From: Gammaproteobacteria bacterium | GTDB taxonomy: Bacteria; Pseudomonadota; Gammaproteobacteria; JALTLT01 | Assembly (NCBI GenBank): GCA_027001815.1 | Contig: JALTLT010000315.1 | Location: 1-12,556, forward strand | Direction of reading: 5' to 3' | Length of the DNA: 12,556 nucleotides | In this document: positions 11,986 to 12,556 of the stretch, one piece after another | Layout: each line of letters begins with the position of its first letter | How positions within the stretch are numbered: position 1 is the first letter of the stretch | Program-made: the position numbers and the translations under genes | The notes under the pieces: model-generated | What the model was told of the DNA's origin: nothing | The model's input: the letters and a program-made list of their open reading frames with translations, nothing else | Database searches by the model: none

Positions 11986-12556
11986 GTGACCCGTCACCTG
12001 GTGGTGGGTGCGGGCCCCGCGGGCGTCACCGCCTGCGAGACCCTGCGCCGTCTCGACCCCCATGCCTCCATCACCCTTCTGGCGGGAGAGTCCGGCGACC
12101 CCTACGCCCGCATGGCGATCCCCTACCTGCTCACCGGTGCGGTCGACGAGCAGGGGACCCGCCTGCGGCGCGAGGCCGATTTCTATGAGCGGCAGGGGAT
12201 CGAGCTGCGCCACGACCGGCTGGTGGCGGTCGATCCGGCGGTCGGCACGGCCCGCCTGGAGGTGGGCGGCACGCTCCCCTTCGACCGCCTGTTGCTGGCC
12301 ACCGGGGCGACGCCCCTGAAACCGCCGGTGCCGGGTATCGACCTGCCGGGGGTGGAGAGCTGCTGGAGCCTGGAGGATGCCCGGGCGATCGCCGGGCGGG
12401 CGGTCGACGGCAGCCGGGTGGTGCTGATCGGTGCCGGATTCATCGGCTGCATCATCCTCGAGTCGCTGGTCCGGTGCGGTGTACGGCTCACGGTGGTGGA
12501 GCGGGGGGCGCGGATGGTGCCGCGGATGCTCGATGAGAGCGCCGGTGGTCTGCTGC
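11986..12556 (+). CDS. aorC: FAD/NAD-dependent oxidoreductase subunit of AOR, 3' truncated
   Basis: The first 190 codons of a pyridine-nucleotide-disulfide-oxidoreductase-fold flavoprotein; the rest lies beyond the window. An N-terminal FAD Rossmann motif (HLVVGAGPAGVTACETLRRL), the LLLATGATP segment and a second, NAD-binding Rossmann motif (VVLIGAGFIGCIILESL) are visible. The AMAIPYLLTG-like block (here ARMAIPYLLTG) is typical of NADH:acceptor oxidoreductases. In A. aromaticum AOR the corresponding AorC binds FAD and passes electrons to NAD+. The start is taken as GTG 11986 (MTRHLVVGAG), with GAGGTGG overlapping the aorB stop; GTG 11977 in the same frame is an alternative. There is no disulfide redox pair visible in this part. 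Full function and domain end cannot be judged. Confidence 0.85.
   Translation, partial: MTRHLVVGAGPAGVTACETLRRLDPHASITLLAGESGDPYARMAIPYLLTGAVDEQGTRLRREADFYERQGIELRHDRLVAVDPAVGTARLEVGGTLPFDRLLLATGATPLKPPVPGIDLPGVESCWSLEDARAIAGRAVDGSRVVLIGAGFIGCIILESLVRCGVRLTVVERGARMVPRMLDESAGGLL

Noticed and set aside
1..12556. CRISPR arrays, tRNA or rRNA genes, and IS terminal repeats
   Set aside because: No regularly spaced direct repeats, no tRNA cloverleaf or rRNA-like stretches, and no transposase gene were seen; the only mobile element visible is the group II intron.

Overview
The window is very GC-rich with short intergenic gaps. UvrD reads almost colinearly with enterobacterial/pseudomonad UvrD, and argS is followed by an FtsN/DedD-like SPOR gene, an arrangement usual in Gammaproteobacteria. 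I infer a high-GC gammaproteobacterium, possibly a Chromatiales-like facultative or strict anaerobe. Genus cannot be fixed from the sequence alone.

Left end (1-290, + strand): the 3' part of a group II intron. Domains V and VI are intact, with a CGC triad, a 2-nt bulge and a bulged adenosine 8 nt from the end. They follow compact hairpins and the apparent last codons of an intron-encoded protein. The intron ends 14 nt beyond the stop codon of a small DUF2892 membrane-protein gene.

Housekeeping block (305-6231, all - strand): in transcription order argS, a SPOR-domain envelope protein, an intrinsic terminator, uvrD, a Crp/Fnr-family regulator, then a 303-bp gap with palindromes and the DUF2892 gene. 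The uvrD promoter candidate lies so close to the ATG that the mRNA may be nearly leaderless. The argS leader carries a terminator-like hairpin.

Accessory block (6425-12556): a tungsten/molybdenum enzyme module built around a 407-bp divergent regulatory region. To the left (- strand) runs moaA, fdhD and an excisionase-type HTH protein fused to a PBP-like ligand domain, tightly coupled with 'TGAGATG' junctions. To the right (+ strand) runs a ferredoxin with four [4Fe-4S] motifs (aorA), a tungsten aldehyde:ferredoxin oxidoreductase (aorB) and an FAD/NAD-type oxidoreductase cut off by the window end (aorC). The order matches the three-subunit AOR described in Aromatoleum aromaticum. I infer that AorB exchanges electrons between aldehydes/acids and the AorA cluster chain, AorC passes them to or from NAD+, and the left arm makes cofactor (MoaA), may mature it (FdhD) and regulates (HTH-PBP).

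The most interesting unexplained signal is the divergent region. Each side has a sigma-54-like -24/-12 element (9262-9276 on - and 9537-9551 on +). Two strong inverted repeats (9366-9391, 9400-9416) sit between them at distances suited to a shared enhancer. FdhD in this locus also lacks the second cysteine of the canonical CxxC and has another CxxC further on.
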